Shown one piece after another: positions 22,100 to 36,200 of a DNA stretch of 64,000 nt. Position numbers and translations under genes: made by a program. The stretch covers positions 1,154,501 through 1,218,500 of the forward strand of contig JAODUP010000040.1 of the NCBI GenBank assembly GCA_025642065.1. The letters are read 5' to 3'. The notes below the pieces were generated by a model that was not told the DNA's origin, made no database searches, and saw only the letters and a list, made by a program, of their open reading frames with translations. This DNA is from Paralvinella palmiformis (Eukaryota > Annelida > Polychaeta > Terebellida > Alvinellidae). Position 1 is the stretch's first letter. The number at the start of each line of letters is the position of its first letter.

Positions 22100-23985
22100 G
22101 TGATCTGGAAGCTTATTGACAAATAAAATATAAGAATAATTGGACATAAATCCCGTCCAGTTGTTATCAATTAGAATTGTCTAATACTATTAGAATGAAA
22201 ATGGTGGAATTCTAGAAGCTCTTTTCCTGACACCGAAAGCGATAGGTTCATCGCAGTCCTGCCTCCGGGTAGACTCGACCTTGAGCTTGACCTTCAGTTG
22301 ATTTCTTTCCTGACCGAAATAGGTGTGTGTGTGTGTGTGTGTAGTTTGGTTTGAGTTAATATATCCTGATGAGCAGAACGTGTACGGATCGCTGCGTATT
22401 GGCCACAACACACCGTACCAAAACACCTACTGGTGTACAGGTCGACACCCATCACCCAAACATCCATCCATACCTTATCCAGCAACGAATAATTCACTTC
22501 TCGTGTCTTTTCTCGCATAAAATGTCGAGATTGAATAAATAGTCGTGTCTTCAATCTGGATTAGTAAGATGGAATTAAATATCTCACAAGGGCGATTTTA
22601 CTTGAAAGCAAGTACGAACCCGTTAAACGTTTCTTTAATAAAACGTGAACTCGCCAAAACAAAAGTGGGTATAGAAATTCGTTTAGCCGTAGGTACGGCA
22701 GATTACTATTATGTTGGCCGCAGCAACCTGTACCGAAGGATCGTAAATATAAAATGTAGGATATTTTGTCTTTCAAGTTTTATTAGCCGAATTATTATGC
22801 TGTGAGGGCTTCCTTGACACCTGTTCCTTGACAGGTAACAACAGACTACTAACAAAAGTCGGTAACTAGAACGTTAGGGGGGGGGGGATGACATCTAACA
22901 CGTGCCAGCTGAATTCTGGATCTGGTCCAGAAAATAGATTAACGTCCACGGATACGTAATACATCTCGTAAAGAACTCCTGAATCCAAGTAAAGAAGAAT
23001 TACCGAAAAATGACAGAGCTTAGTTAGGTCAGCAGCGTATGTCTGGATTAATACGGATCTAATCCATCAGCGAACCGCTGCCAAAATCCGGAATGTATCC
23101 TCGGTCCTGGTATTCTGGACAACAACACTTCTTCTGGAGCCAGAGTAGTCTCCGCCTGCTATTGGCCGGCTAGATCCGGAAGATAAAGTTACACTGGACA
23201 CGGTCTGGGCCTCCGGAGACAAAGCTCTCCGGATCGTGTTACACCTTCTATATATGGCCGTTGGTCCGGGGTCGTATTTCACGTTCATTCATGACGTCGG
23301 AGGCCGCTGATTGGTTGAGACAAGATCCAGTAGGCGGTGACTGACAGCGGCCGATGTAAACAAAGGGAGCGGACGTAAACACACGGAGGGGGAGCTTGGG
23401 GAATAGGGCTTCCGGCAAAAAGAAAGAAACGATATGTGTGTGTGTGTGTGTGTGTGTTAGAGAGAGAGAGGGGAAGGGACTGTGTGTGTGTGTGTGTGTG
23501 TGTGATGCTTATACTACTTACTGCCAGATCTGGCTTATAATGGTCAATTGGCTGCAAATAAAATGTTTGTATCTGATATTGTGAACGAAGACTGGTCAGC
23601 CATTCCTTGAATTTGTGATGTAAATAAGATGACGGGTTGATGAACTTGAATAGATCAGATGATCGTGGCGATCTAAGAGTTTTAGTTAAGGCCACGCTTT
23701 ATTTAGTACATTATTATAGGCAAATGTATGCAGTTTAGAAACACTGTTTCGATTAAATGGAACTTGTTTTTTGGCAAGATGACTGGAACTGTTTTAAGAG
23801 GAACTTCGCGTTTAAAAGTTTTTCAATGTATTCTCTTCAGATAGTGAGATATTTATTCTTTCTATTGTCATGTTCACCCGATATAATAAAATTAATTATA
23901 CATAACGGATTACATAATAACTGACATGGAATGGGTGTTGGGGAAAGGTTATGTCAATAATATTATTTACACAGATTCATACATT
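22100..23985. other. Intergenic DNA with GT microsatellites
   Basis: Contains GT runs at 22323-22342, 23433-23457 and 23480-23503, and a G10-type run near 22877. Minus-strand fragments near 22430 and 22730 share a short diverged motif (tcggtacaggttgctgcggc and a relative), perhaps an old repeat. No gene seen. Confidence 0.45.
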
Positions 23986-23999
23986 AACTTAATTAAGGC

Positions 24000-24440
24000 A
24001 GGTATACACGGGCCACATATAATAATAACCATACACAGGCCACACCTAATAAAAATTGTACACAGGCCACATCTAATTATAACCATACACAGGCCACACT
24101 TAATAATAAATGTACACGGGACACACCATATAATAACTATACACAGGCCACATTTAATGACAACTATACACAGGTCACATCTAATATTAACCACACACAA
24201 GCCACACTTAATAATAATTGTACACAGGTCACATAAAATAATAAGTATACACAGGCCACATCTAATAACAACCATACACAGGCCAAATCTAATGATAACT
24301 ATACACATATCAAATTTAATAATAACTATACACAGGCCACATCTAATAATAATAATATACGAGTCACATATAATAACAAGTATACACAGGCCACATCTAA
24401 TACTAATTGTACACAAGTCGTATATAGCACTCATACACAG
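24000..24440. repeat. 27-bp minisatellite, about 16 copies
   Basis: The unit is roughly cacaggccacatctaataa plus 8 bp (taaccata). Because 27 is divisible by 3 and the unit lacks stops in one frame on each strand, long frames appear on both strands (221 codons plus, 160 codons minus) with a 9-residue periodicity such as IHRPHLIIT. I regard these as by-products of the repeat and not as genes. Confidence 0.9.
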
Positions 24441-25590
24441 GAGATTCACCCTGCGATATAGTAAAACAACACGACATAAAACCCTGCCTTATCCAGTACT
24501 CCCAAACAGGACATACACACTACTGTATGTAGTTCCGATACACAAGACAGACAGTGTCATATCTCCTAACACATACACTAGTTATACATGACACACACTG
24601 TACATATACTACCCGCACACAGGACAAACACCATATAACATGCAATATATAGACACATGTTAGACACCTAGCAATATAGTTAAAGGCAACGCGCAGGTCA
24701 CAATGACCTGCCATTTAGCAAAAATAAAATACAAAACTCACGAAAGACAGTTTCATAATTCTTTTCGCAATTTTTATATTAATTTTTATATTTTTATCGA
24801 AGCGTCTACGTGACTTCAATTATTCAACCACAAAGATCACGCGTCTAATTTACACGTAGACAAGTTTAGCAAATGAGCCAAGAAAAATATCTGTTTTGGA
24901 GAATTCTTTGTCCATGTCTTAGTTAGAGAGCTACAAATAATGAGCTGTTTGTGAAGAAATATGTTTGTAAAAAATATATAAATCAACTAAGGGTCAAATT
25001 ACCTGAATATCAGCCATGATCAAAGATCAACCGTTGATAAGCCAGTCAAGCGTGACTTAATCCGCTCAATAGATATACGGTATCACACAATGGACACTTT
25101 ATCCAAACCAAACAATATCATACAAATATATATAGAGTACTCCATAATTACTGTGTCTTATATGTGTGAAGTAAGGTTATATAAGATACATTATTAAAGT
25201 ATAGGGTTTATAGTAAATATGTCCTTTAAAAATAATATGTTATAAACCCGTACAGTGATAAAAAATAGAAAGTTTAATAAACATCTGAAGATACATCTGA
25301 GATATTGTCTTGTGAACAGTTACATCTGCTTATGAACCAGAATTAGATCTTCCCGTTTCATGATCCAGAACTAGATCTCCCGGAGTTCATATTTTCCATT
25401 TGGTTTTTCCATGAACATCTCACAGTTTGGCGAAACTGTAAGGTACTCATAATCCTGTTAGGTACTCATGAGCCTACTACGTATGTAAAACCCAACGTCT
25501 AGCCATTGGAATTGAACAGAGAATCTCCTGTAACCTAATTTGTCACTCTACTACTGGATCATTCTGTAAACAGAATATCGGCAATCGGAG
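24440..25590. other. Intergenic DNA between two arrays
   Basis: The first 230 bp still carry decayed CACA/GGACA-like units of the preceding array. The remainder is AT-rich without features. Confidence 0.45.
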
Positions 25591-27275
25591 ACAATACCAA
25601 TTATCACCATGAGACTATACCAATTATCACCATGAAACTATACCAATTATCACCATGAGACTGTACCAATTACCACAGTCATACTGTACCAATTACCACC
25701 ATCAGACTGTACCAATTACCACGGTCTGACTGTACCAATTACCACAGTCAGACTGTACCAATTACCACCATCAGACTGTACCAATTACCACGGTCTGACT
25801 GTACCAATTACCACAGTCAGACTGTACCAATTACCACCATCAGACTGTACCAATTACCACGGTCTGACTCTACCAATTACCACAGTCATACTGTACCAAT
25901 TACCACCATTAAACTGTACCAATCAACACTGTCTCACTGTACCAACTACCACCATCAGACTATACCAATTACCATGGTCTCACTGTACCAGTTACCACCA
26001 TCAGACTATACCAATTACCACAGTCATATTGTACCAATCACCACCATTAGACTATCCCAATTACCAGAGTCATACTGTACACATTTCCACCATGACACTG
26101 TACCAATTACAACAATAATACTGTACAAATTTCCACCATGAGATTGTACCAATTACCACAGTCATACTGTACAAATTTCTACCACGAGACTGTACCAATT
26201 ACCACAGTCATATTGTACCAATCACCACCATTAGACTATCCCAATTACCAGAGTCATACTGTACACATTTCCACCATGACACTGTACCAATTACAACAAT
26301 AATACTGTACAAATTTCCACCATGAGATTGTACCAATTACCACAGTCATACTGTACAAATTTCTACCATGAGACTGTACCAATTACCACAATCATACTGT
26401 ACAAATTTCCGCCATGAGACTGTACCAATAACCACAGTCATACTGTACAAATTTCCACCATGAGACTGTACCAATAACCACAGTCATACTGTACAAAATT
26501 TTACCATGAGACTGTACCAATTACCAGAGTCATACTGTACAAATTTCCACCATGAGACTGTACCAATGACCACCGTCATACTGTACAAATTTCCACCATG
26601 AGACTGTACCAATAACCACAATCATACTGTACAAATTTCGACCATGACACTGTACCAATGACCACCGTCATACTGTACAAATTTCCACCATGAGACTGTA
26701 CCAATAACCACAGTCATACTGTACAAATTTCCACCATGAGACTACCAATTACCAGAGTCATACTGTACAAATTTCCACCATAAGACTGTACCAATTACCA
26801 GAGTCACACTGTACAAATTTCCACCATCAGACTCTACCAATTACCACAGTCATACTGTACCAATTACCACCATTAAACTGTACCAATCAACACTGTCTCA
26901 CTGTACCAACTACCACCATCAGACTATACCAATTACCATGGTCTCACTGTACCAGTTACCACCATCAGACTATACCAATTACCACAGTCATATTGTACCA
27001 ATCACCACCATTAGACTATCCCAATTACCACCGTCATACTGTACAAATTTCCACCATGAGACTGTACCAATAACCACAGTCATACTGTACAAATTTCCAC
27101 CATGAGACTACCAATTACCAGAGTCATACTGTACAAATTTCCACCATAAGACTGTACCAATTACCAGAGTCACACTGTACAAATTTCCACCATCAGACTG
27201 TACCAATTACCACAGTCATACTGTACAAATTTCCACCATCAGACTGTACCAATTACCACAGTCAGACTATTTCAA
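25590..27275. repeat. 23-bp satellite with higher-order structure, about 73 units
   Basis: The basic unit is accaattaccaccatcagac plus tgt. Alternating variants (accatgaga / cagtcatac; caattacc / caaatttcc) give 46-bp dimers and, at the left, 69-bp trimers. A block starting at 26041 recurs at 26225, 184 bp (8 units) later, and the block at 25867 recurs at 26831. The unit length is not a multiple of 3 and no open frame persists. Confidence 0.95.
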
Positions 27276-27723
27276 TAACCACCAGCAGACTTTATCTGAA
27301 ACTCCCCCTCACATCCACATACAGAGCTTCATCATGAAATCATCCCCCATTTAACACCATTCTACAATTTCAACCGTTTTATATACGATTCAGCCAATAC
27401 TTGTTGACACAAGTTCCTTGAGTGATGATATCCCATAATATTGTGTGCTGACAATGTTTGATCACTGAACTGTATCCGAAAAACACAAACAGAACTCGTT
27501 TAGCTGGAGATAGCATCATTATTTGTCTGACAATAGAACAAAACATCTTCGTATATTGGGCGTTTGTTGCTGGCTTTGGCATCGCTCGCTACAATATAAC
27601 ATACAAGACAGTCATTGAGTGACCAGATTAAAACATGTACAAATACTAATACTAGGCAGTCCATTTACAGTTTTTAACTCATGTATTTTCGAGCCGTCTA
27701 TTAAGCGGTTTATTGTTTTGATC

Positions 27724-27774
<51 letters not shown>

Positions 27775-28365
27775 CAAGAGATTAATCCATTAATTTGCTA
27801 GCCATTAAAGAATCTGGCAAACGAAGCTAAAAACGTAATCGACTTAGTATTAGTCACGGAGCTGATGCGGGGAGACTTCAATTCACGAAACGTACAAAGC
27901 TGATTTGACAATACGATATAAAGATGTTTGTATTAATTAACTAATCTCATTAAGAGGATTATGATCGTGTTTTATGGCCGTGGTCACAGCACTAATTTAC
28001 CTCAAACATATTATTACTGGCCGAATGGTTCTGACCTGGTCAATCAATCTTTCCAAACGCAACCTGCCAGCCCATAAAACATGTCTTAGCTTAGTGGGTG
28101 CAATATAATGGACCATGATAAACAATTGACAGATTATCAAAATTATCATACTTAACAAATGTCGATTCTCTGATTGGAACCAATCCATTTTGACGATCTG
28201 CCATATTTCTATTTTATGAGTAGATTACAAGCATCCCACACCACGCGGCTTTTGTGAGGATTATTAAGAGATCTTTACCCACAAGAAATCTGATAGCTTT
28301 TTACGCAATCAAACTTATGATCATTTGAAATGTGTCAGTAATAATGTATGCACTTGTGCATACGC
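27275..28365. other. Intergenic DNA with (AAT)n
   Basis: Holds a perfect (AAT)n run at 27724-27772. No coding or RNA feature was recognised. Confidence 0.5.
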
Positions 28366-28393
28366 GTATATATATATATATATATATATATAT
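28364..28393. repeat. (AT)n microsatellite
   Basis: About 13 uninterrupted AT units directly before the pentanucleotide arrays. Confidence 0.95.
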
Positions 28394-28508
28394 CACACCA
28401 CACGTCACACACGAAGAACCACCCGACAATACATCATACACCACACACAACACCAAAGCACACATAACATTGCGTCACACAAAACACTACATCACACACG
28501 CACGCACA

Positions 28509-28596
28509 CCATACCATACCATACCATACCATACCATACCATACCATACCATACCATACCATACCATACCATACCATACCATACCATACCATACCA
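28509..28596. repeat. (ATACC)n pentanucleotide array, about 17.5 copies
   Basis: A perfect 88-bp array. It is separated by about 24 bp from a second perfect array whose unit differs by a single C to T change. Confidence 0.97.
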
Positions 28597-28619
28597 TGTT
28601 GAGCCTTGCCACACCTCAT

Positions 28620-28705
28620 TATACTATACTATACTATACTATACTATACTATACTATACTATACTATACTATACTATACTATACTATACTATACTATACT
28701 ATACT
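28620..28705. repeat. (ATACT)n pentanucleotide array, about 17 copies
   Basis: A perfect 86-bp array. Its length and unit are nearly those of the ATACC array, except for the last base of each unit. Confidence 0.97.
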
Positions 28706-29400
28706 CAGTGTTATCCAAGGCCATCTGACGTTATTGTTTTCTTTGTTATCGCTTCATACATAATATAACCAATCATGATTGACACATGTCAATTACTCAT
28801 CATCTCCAGCCCGCTAGCGATTGTTCCATGTTCGATCAGATCAGTAACGCAGAGGTTACTGCCATCTGTCTATTACCATCTCAGTAGACATCTACAACTG
28901 CCTATAGACAACCATCTCTATGGAAGGGTGTCTATTTGATTATAATTTACCACATCAAACACTGTGGTGGTTACTCTGGTGACAGATTTATTGTAGGTTA
29001 ATGAACATACAATTTGTAGAATGGAGTTTTCATGTTGTCTGATCTCTGAAGGACGTGAGGTGGTCCAAGTAGTCATCGAGACACGGAGAAACCTCCCCCG
29101 CCAGTACGCAACACACACACACACACACACACAATTTGCACCCTTGGGTACAGTATTCCTTCCTGACAGGTAGACCGCCACAATTAAGGTTTATTGAAGC
29201 TATAACAATAACGGACGTGTTCGTTCTGTCTCTATCGTATGTCGCATATTAATTAATAAACCAGTTAATTACCTGTTTTAATCACGACATGAATAGACGC
29301 ATTCTGTTAACAGGCGCTTCGCTAGCACATGGTCGCTTTGTTTATCACAGTTGGCATTTAAAAGTAGGAGGAGTCTGGGAGCCGTTATTTGTCGAGTGTT
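28706..29400. other. DNA upstream of the RBM24 promoter region
   Basis: Includes an AC run at 29108-29132. Short frames here lack recognisable motifs. Confidence 0.4.
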
Positions 29401-29419
29401 TCATTATTACCTGGAGTGA

Positions 29420-29660
29420 TGTGGGCGGAGCTTAATCAAAAGGGAGCGTTCGTTCAGAGAATCATATTATACTGACAGGTGTCTCTTTGACGTCAGGTGA
29501 GCCTATTTTGTTATAGATCAGAGTATGCGAAGGTGTACAGTGTGAAACGAACCTATCTTCCACAGCTCCGCCCCTTAAAACATTTGGGCGGAGTCTATAA
29601 TCAATCAGCCGTGACCGGTGCACATAAATACGCCCGCCGATGCCGAACACGCGTCAAACT
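29420..29660 (+). promoter_or_regulatory. Candidate RBM24 promoter
   Basis: The region is CpG-richer than its surroundings. It carries three GC-box-like cores (gggcggag at 29423-29430, ctccgccc at 29566-29573, gggcggag at 29586-29593), a perfect CRE palindrome tgacgtca at 29488-29495 and a TATA-like cataaata at 29623-29630. Its position about 400 bp before the start codon fits a promoter with a start site near 29655. The transcript start itself cannot be seen. Confidence 0.4.
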
Positions 29661-30033
29661 TGATTCAGTTCCCGAAGAGAAGCAACGTGGAGCTGTGAGC
29701 CGCTTAAAACGATTGGAAACTGGCAGGAAAACCTTTGTAACTTATCCAAGACGTTCACCTGGAGAAAGGTAACCTATATTACAACGAAGAAACAACGGCA
29801 AGTCGAGCCAGTAGCACTGCGATACCGGGCAACTAAAACAGAGAGACCACGTGCTTAGAACCTGTGTTTACTTTGTCTCGAGAATTTTTTATCCAGAACC
29901 TGAGTAACGCCGATAGAGTGAGAACCAGAGAGAGAGAGAGAAAGACAGCAAGAGAAATCTCTTCAGACGAGTGAGATTTAAAGCCAGTTCTATAACTGAA
30001 CTAACCTGCAAGTGGGACAGACAAATAGGCACC
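29655..30033 (+). other. Probable 5'UTR of RBM24
   Basis: The leader is inferred between the TATA-like motif and the ATG at 30034. It contains a GA-rich stretch at 29928-29952. An in-frame codon run upstream of the ATG (from 29971) exists, but the start at 30034 matches the family N-terminus and has a good context (ggcaccATGT). Confidence 0.45.
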
Positions 30034-30204
30034 ATGTCGAGCATACACCAGAAGGATACGACATTCACTAAAATCTTTGTTGGTGGCTTGCCATATCACA
30101 CAACAGACCAAAGTTTGAGGGAATTCTTTGAACAGTTCGGAGATATAGAGGAGGCTGTCGTTATAACAGACAGACAGACAGGCAAATCTCGGGGCTATGG
30201 CTTC
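30034..30204 (+). CDS. RBM24: RBM24 exon 1 (RRM first half)
   Basis: 57 codons, from the start Met to GYGF. The donor is gtaagt at 30205. It carries RNP2 and the first part of RNP1. Confidence 0.96.
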
Positions 30205-33200
30205 GTAAGTATATAATTGTGTATTATCAGTTCTACTGTACTTGAGTCGTACTGGGTCTAATATAATATTCTATATCTAGAACATTACGCAGCCGATACT
30301 CATACCGTGATTATAATAGGAGTTCACTGTAATAATGGGGAGAGGGGTGCGACTGGTAGAAGCTAATGACCTTCTAATGACATAATTTTGCCTATTATAA
30401 TAACCTTACCGTGCCACATCCCAGGCCATGTCGACAGGTATTTATTTATTAATATCACCGTAGGCGTAGATCTAGAGCACGTTATTATACAGGCTAGGAG
30501 TAGGTCTAGCTGATCATACTACATAGTGTACTACATAGACCCCTATAACCCTATTATGGACCTATGTAATATGGTCGTTACTAAACATACTAAACACATA
30601 CACGTATATACAACACATACTCGTGCCGAACCACGTGCGTGGGTGCAATATACTGTAGTCTATATCATAGCATATGTAAATATTTATAGCAAGAGCAATA
30701 TCTGTCTTACCTGTAATCAGGTTAGTTGTAATCAATATTGTATGTATATATAGGCTTTATAGCTCTCATTCTCTCTCCAGCCAACAAGTTCTGATCACCC
30801 CCCCCCCTCTACAAACGACATCAGAATGCTAGTTATTGTATAACTTGAGATATTTTAGTTTATATACCTAAACCCTCTACAGTCACAGTGGGTTTAGCTC
30901 ATTATAAGTGTGGCAGCTGGTCGCAGCTGGGCCGTGCCAGTCTAGGTTAGTGATTATCTAACTGTTAAATGCCTCACTTCACTGGAGTATTCACACAGTT
31001 ACACGCATACAACCGTGATCTTGGTAACAGTGCATGCATGTTACGTGCATCTCCCAACCAGACATGTGAGGTGGTTTGTAGATCCAGAATTGTGATGTGG
31101 ATAGCGTGTCCAGATGCTCCAGGATTCATGACACGTTTTGTTTTTCTTACCGCAATCATCGGCAATGCTAGTTCTTTGTGTGGAAGTATCAGTTTTACAC
31201 ACGCGCGCGAGTTATTGTAAAAAGGTGCGTTGATACAAAGATCTGCACATCTGCGTGTGCGAGGAAGAAAGTTTATGCATGTTATCAGGGGCGTAGATCC
31301 GCATTCAAAAATATTGGGCGGGTTGAAACACTCCCTATCATACGGATAAAACTGCGCCCTTGTCTAAGATCTGCGCACTCGTACGCGTATAGAGGACTCC
31401 GGATGTGAACTATCCAGACATCTCGGCATAAAAACGAGAGGAGACAACTTGACAGTTAGCACACCCGGAGCCTGCTGTCGTTCTTCTTATCCCCGGAATG
31501 CTACACGAATCATGTGTTCTCTTTGTGAAGATCCAGATATCCGTATAACCATGGTCCTCTGGGCTTGCGAAATGCTGGTTCCCTGCTGAGACTGCTGCCA
31601 TTAACTGACTTAATGAAACCTCTTCATAATCCCCAGGGTAATTCCTTCCACCCCCCCCCTCGGATGGGCATCAACATTAAGCAGGAACCCTCCTGGCACT
31701 TCAACCCCCCCCACCTACGAAAATTCCAACCTACCATAAGAAAATAAACTGCCGGGATGCCCCGATATAATGAGTTGCACCCTGAAAATAAAATATGGAA
31801 GAACTATACACTAGATGCAACCCGTACATCGTACAGGAATGTTAGGAACTGTTTTGTCTGATATTAGCGTTGATAATTAACAGTAACTCCCACGATATAA
31901 TTTCACAGAAAGCTGCCCACCAACGCGAGTAAGATGTTAATAAAATTATTTCAACGCATAGTACGTTACAGCGATTATGGCTTGCCATCAGTTGCGAATG
32001 AGTTCAGGGAATCTGGTGGTCGTTGCGAATAGGCCCGGTCCTGAACTGGCGAATGGGCCCGGTCTTGAAAAGACTTCGGTGGCGAACGTCCCCGGAACGT
32101 AACCAGAGACGCCACCTTCACTCCTCCATTACGAAGACTTTGAAAGATGTGTCCATTTAACGACAATATTGAACCTGTTGTTAACGGGGCATAGGTGGAT
32201 AGCCTAATAAGTGGAATCTCGGACAATTACAAAGATAACGGTCGATTAGAAGGATCGGAAACTGTTAAAATGGTTTTGTGTATTATATTATAGATAACCT
32301 CGAGCTTTCATGTGTGGGAGGGGGTGGGAGTTCCTTTACATAACAAGTTATCATAATCATATCTTGTATTACTCCTTTGACACGGGTACGCCCCCCCTTT
32401 GATGGAAGAGTGTCCTGATGCTCATGCCATATTATTTCACTTTCCAGACATAATCGAGTACAATTTGTTGGCCGAGTCTTGTTTACATTGCAGACGATAC
32501 CAGTCGATTGCGTCTGGTATTAATTATCTTCTGGTATTTCTGCCAGTGGCTGGCAGCCATATTGTATTTATTTGATTGTGGTCATATTGCGTTTGTTATT
32601 GGCTGGTGGTCACATATATTTTTCTATTGGCTGGTAGCTATGTAACGTTGTTTGTTATTGACTGGTGACCATGTTGTATTAGTGGTATCATCTGAATAAG
32701 TTTATATCAGTATATGTATGTCGTCACAAATTATTGTTATCGTCAGACTGGCGGGACGGGTTTGGTCATTTGATATTACGTGTTGGTGTGACTGATTTTT
32801 TACATAAGACGCCGGTCGCCATTTTCTGTTTTTCGCGTTGTGTCCAAATATAACATTGTTACTTATAAGAGAGATCGTCAACAGCGATAACTGACCAATC
32901 ACACGCTACCAATAACCGATGCGTGATTTGAATCTATGTGGATCGCTTTTGATCGGACTGTCTAAAAACCGGACGGTTCCACAAAAGTTCACAAAGAATT
33001 TTCCAGAACCGATTAGCCGCGGGGCAGATACGACATCGTACCCAGTGTCGGATGACCACGTTACCGGATCAATATGGTCGGCTGTGGCGGGCAGCAATAT
33101 TGTCTAGATGTCTATTGTTACACGAATGTTTGGTTAACCTCGACTATTGTTAGCTTTGAGCTGCTATTTCTTATCCAACAGGCTCCTGGAAGAGATGATT

Positions 33201-36200
33201 CCAGGATTTCTATCGCCTTTTCGCCCGGGACGAGTTTTACGCCGCTACGACTGGCGGCCGCTGTTGCCCTTAGAAGCGCTCGTTCGTCGCTTGATTTGTG
33301 TCGATGCTGAGTTTATGTGGCAGTGTAGGGTCCCAACAGGTGTCGGAATTAGGTTTGAGTCTGCTTTAGGTCGAACGATCCGGGGACGAGAAAAAAGGTT
33401 CCAAGATCGTTCCGGAGCGAACCTTTGTTCCCTCGTTAAGTTGCCATTATGGACAGCCGCCGGCTGATCGAGAGCCGATACACCTGTAAGGAGGGGGGGG
33501 GGTCCGATATCCGGAAGAGAAAATGGCGTCCTTTGTTCGCCGACAAATCGGCACTTCCGGTCGGTCGCCACTATAAAGCTAGAACAGTTGAACAACGAAA
33601 CGTTATATCCCGGAAACTCTCGTTCCCGACTACCACTCCGGATACGATAGCCGAGTAATATCTGTCCCGATAAATGTCGATAATGGATGATAACGAGCTG
33701 ACATTGGGTGATAAATGAAGTACTCTGGCACAGAAGCTAACAAGTCTGTATGTCTGTCTGTATGTCTGTCTTCGTCATGTGTTTCAAAAACAGGGGGAAA
33801 TTTCCTTCTAATTTTCGGTGTCTTAGAAAGAACAGAAAGTTTGAAGGACCCCCCCCCATTCACTCAGTATTGGTATCCGGATGAGAAGCCAGGATCAATG
33901 TGTTTATCTCAACTGACGTCTTTCTCTTGGGATAGGCTCATGGGCCCCTTGGTCTGTTAAATCTCAACGTTCCTACACCTAGCTTCTGTTTACAAATGGT
34001 ATTCAGCTCTGTTCCACACACACACACACCTAGACAATCGCTTCTTAGCGATTTTCACTTAACACGATCGAAAAAGTCTCATCAATCATTGCCAATATTT
34101 GACGAATTTGATTGGCCAACTGTCCTATTTTCACTCAATTCCGAAACGGTAACACATACACAGAGAGAGAGAGAGTGAGTTATCAAGTTACAGCGATATG
34201 GGAGCATTTCATTAACTCTTACAAAAATACACAAAACATTTTTTATTTGAACTTATTTCGGTAACGTGATTTATTTTCTAGTTATATTGCGAGAATTGAG
34301 ACAGTCTGTTAACATGTTGGATATAGTATCAGAGTCGTACTCTTGTCCCAAGGTGTGCCGTTGGGACAAGGAGCTGGCACAGAGAATCAAATAGTTTATA
34401 CAACCTATTGACTATCCATCATGGGATCATGTCCAGATGAGTAGCATTAAAGTGTCTTGTACGATGTTTGTGTCCTTTCCTATTACATCATACTGTATAT
34501 ATTTGATTACGCCAATTATCCGCTATATATATATATATATATATATTATCATGAGTCCAGGAGATGCATTTAGGAGCTGCATCTTTCCATAAAGAACGGG
34601 CTACACTGGGGGGGGGGGGGGTCAAGGGGTTTGCGATTTGTGCGTTTCTATATAAACGAATACCCACCCGTTTTCAGTTTGAATGGAGAAATGTTCAAAG
34701 AGTGTTGTCCTGTGTGGCGGAAGATCTGCTGAAGAATTCTAGGTCCAGATGGGTCATCTGCTCAAGGTAGAGTAGCACATGAATACCGCCTGGCCTACTT
34801 TTCTTGGGACACCCCTGTCTATGACGTAACATTCTGGATTCTATCATCCGATTTTCATGCTACACGTGCTACAAAGATACAGATGCACATGTGCGATCGT
34901 GCTCGTGCGTTTAGATGTTTCCAATTTGTTGTCACATTCGCATACCACCCATACGGAATCTCAGATTTAGCTTTATGCTGTACTCTCGAAAGTTGTGTGT
35001 ACACTATTGTTGTACCGGCGTACAAAAATATCTAAGCATAATTGTGGCGGGGAGGTGTGGGAGTGTTTTTTGTTGTGTCATACCAAGTTGTACACGTTGT
35101 TTCTGTATGTTAGTAACCGAGTTGTTGTTCGTACAATAGCTGATTATAGCGTTATATCTTTTGTTAGGTAACCATGTCAGATCGTGTAGCGGCAGAACGA
35201 GCCTGTAAGGATCCTAATCCGATTATTGACGGAAGAAAGGCTAACGTCAATCTGGCCTACCTCGGCGCTAAACCCAGGATCCAGGCAGGAGGTAGGTGAT
35301 GTAAATATTATGGTTAAAAACTACTGGTCTTGTAAAATGGTTAAATTAAACCTTGGCTTGGGGGGTCTATCGGTGTGTGTGTGTGTGTTTACAGGAAAAT
35401 TGCGTGGAGTTACGTCAGTTCTGGAGTACTGGAATGGGGGAGCACTCATTTGAAATCGCGTCTCCTGTGCGTCATTCAGGATCACTGGTTGGGAGGGGGG
35501 GGTCCGTTTTGATTCCAGCAGATACCTTGAATCACGAGGTGAGGATTTGGCCTCTGCCATTCGGGATCACAGGGCTCGGGACCACCCCCCTCGTGCCTAT
35601 CCTGGTAGTATAGCTAGCTTAGATTATTTATGTTGAGGAGTGCTACCTGGATCACGAAAAATATTCCGGATTTGCAGGCGTTCGCCCGTTTTTGATGATG
35701 ACTAAAAGTAATTTTAACCGAAGGCAGATCTTCCAAACCTGACACTTGTGATTGTGGTAATAAAATACGGAACGAGATGCTCATAATACAAATATTCAGG
35801 ATAGAGACTAGATATGACATCATTATGATATTTATATTATAATATCAGTAACGGTAAAAATTGCGTTGCTGATATGTTGTAAAGAAACATGCAGCTTTGA
35901 GCATATGTAAGTTAAACTCTACTGCAATATTTCCAATTATAATTACATTATTGTATATATTGTTTTAATTAGCATCGGTTGGTCTACGGCACCTAACTCT
36001 ACTGGGAAATGTTTTGGCTTACATAACATAACACAACATATTTCATATACAACACTCAGATTTCATGGGGTGGTAATATTGCACTGATTTGAACGCACGT
36101 CGAGATGGTATATAGCGGTATTGCGTTGTATTACGTCTATGGGCCTATGAATAACCGATTATTGTTATATAAATACATAGAATAAGTTGTTTAATTGGGT

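Noticed and set aside
23926..24591. 221-codon plus-strand frame and 160-codon minus-strand frame
   Set aside because: Both are produced by the 27-bp tandem repeat; the unit is divisible by three. No family resemblance.
28325..28768. Two plus-strand frames of 143-147 codons
   Set aside because: They consist of the two pentanucleotide arrays and flanking CA-rich DNA; low-complexity translation only.
33147..33658. Overlapping frames on both strands in a CpG-rich patch of RBM24 intron 1
   Set aside because: No splice-site support and no recognisable motif; long frames are expected in GC-richer DNA.
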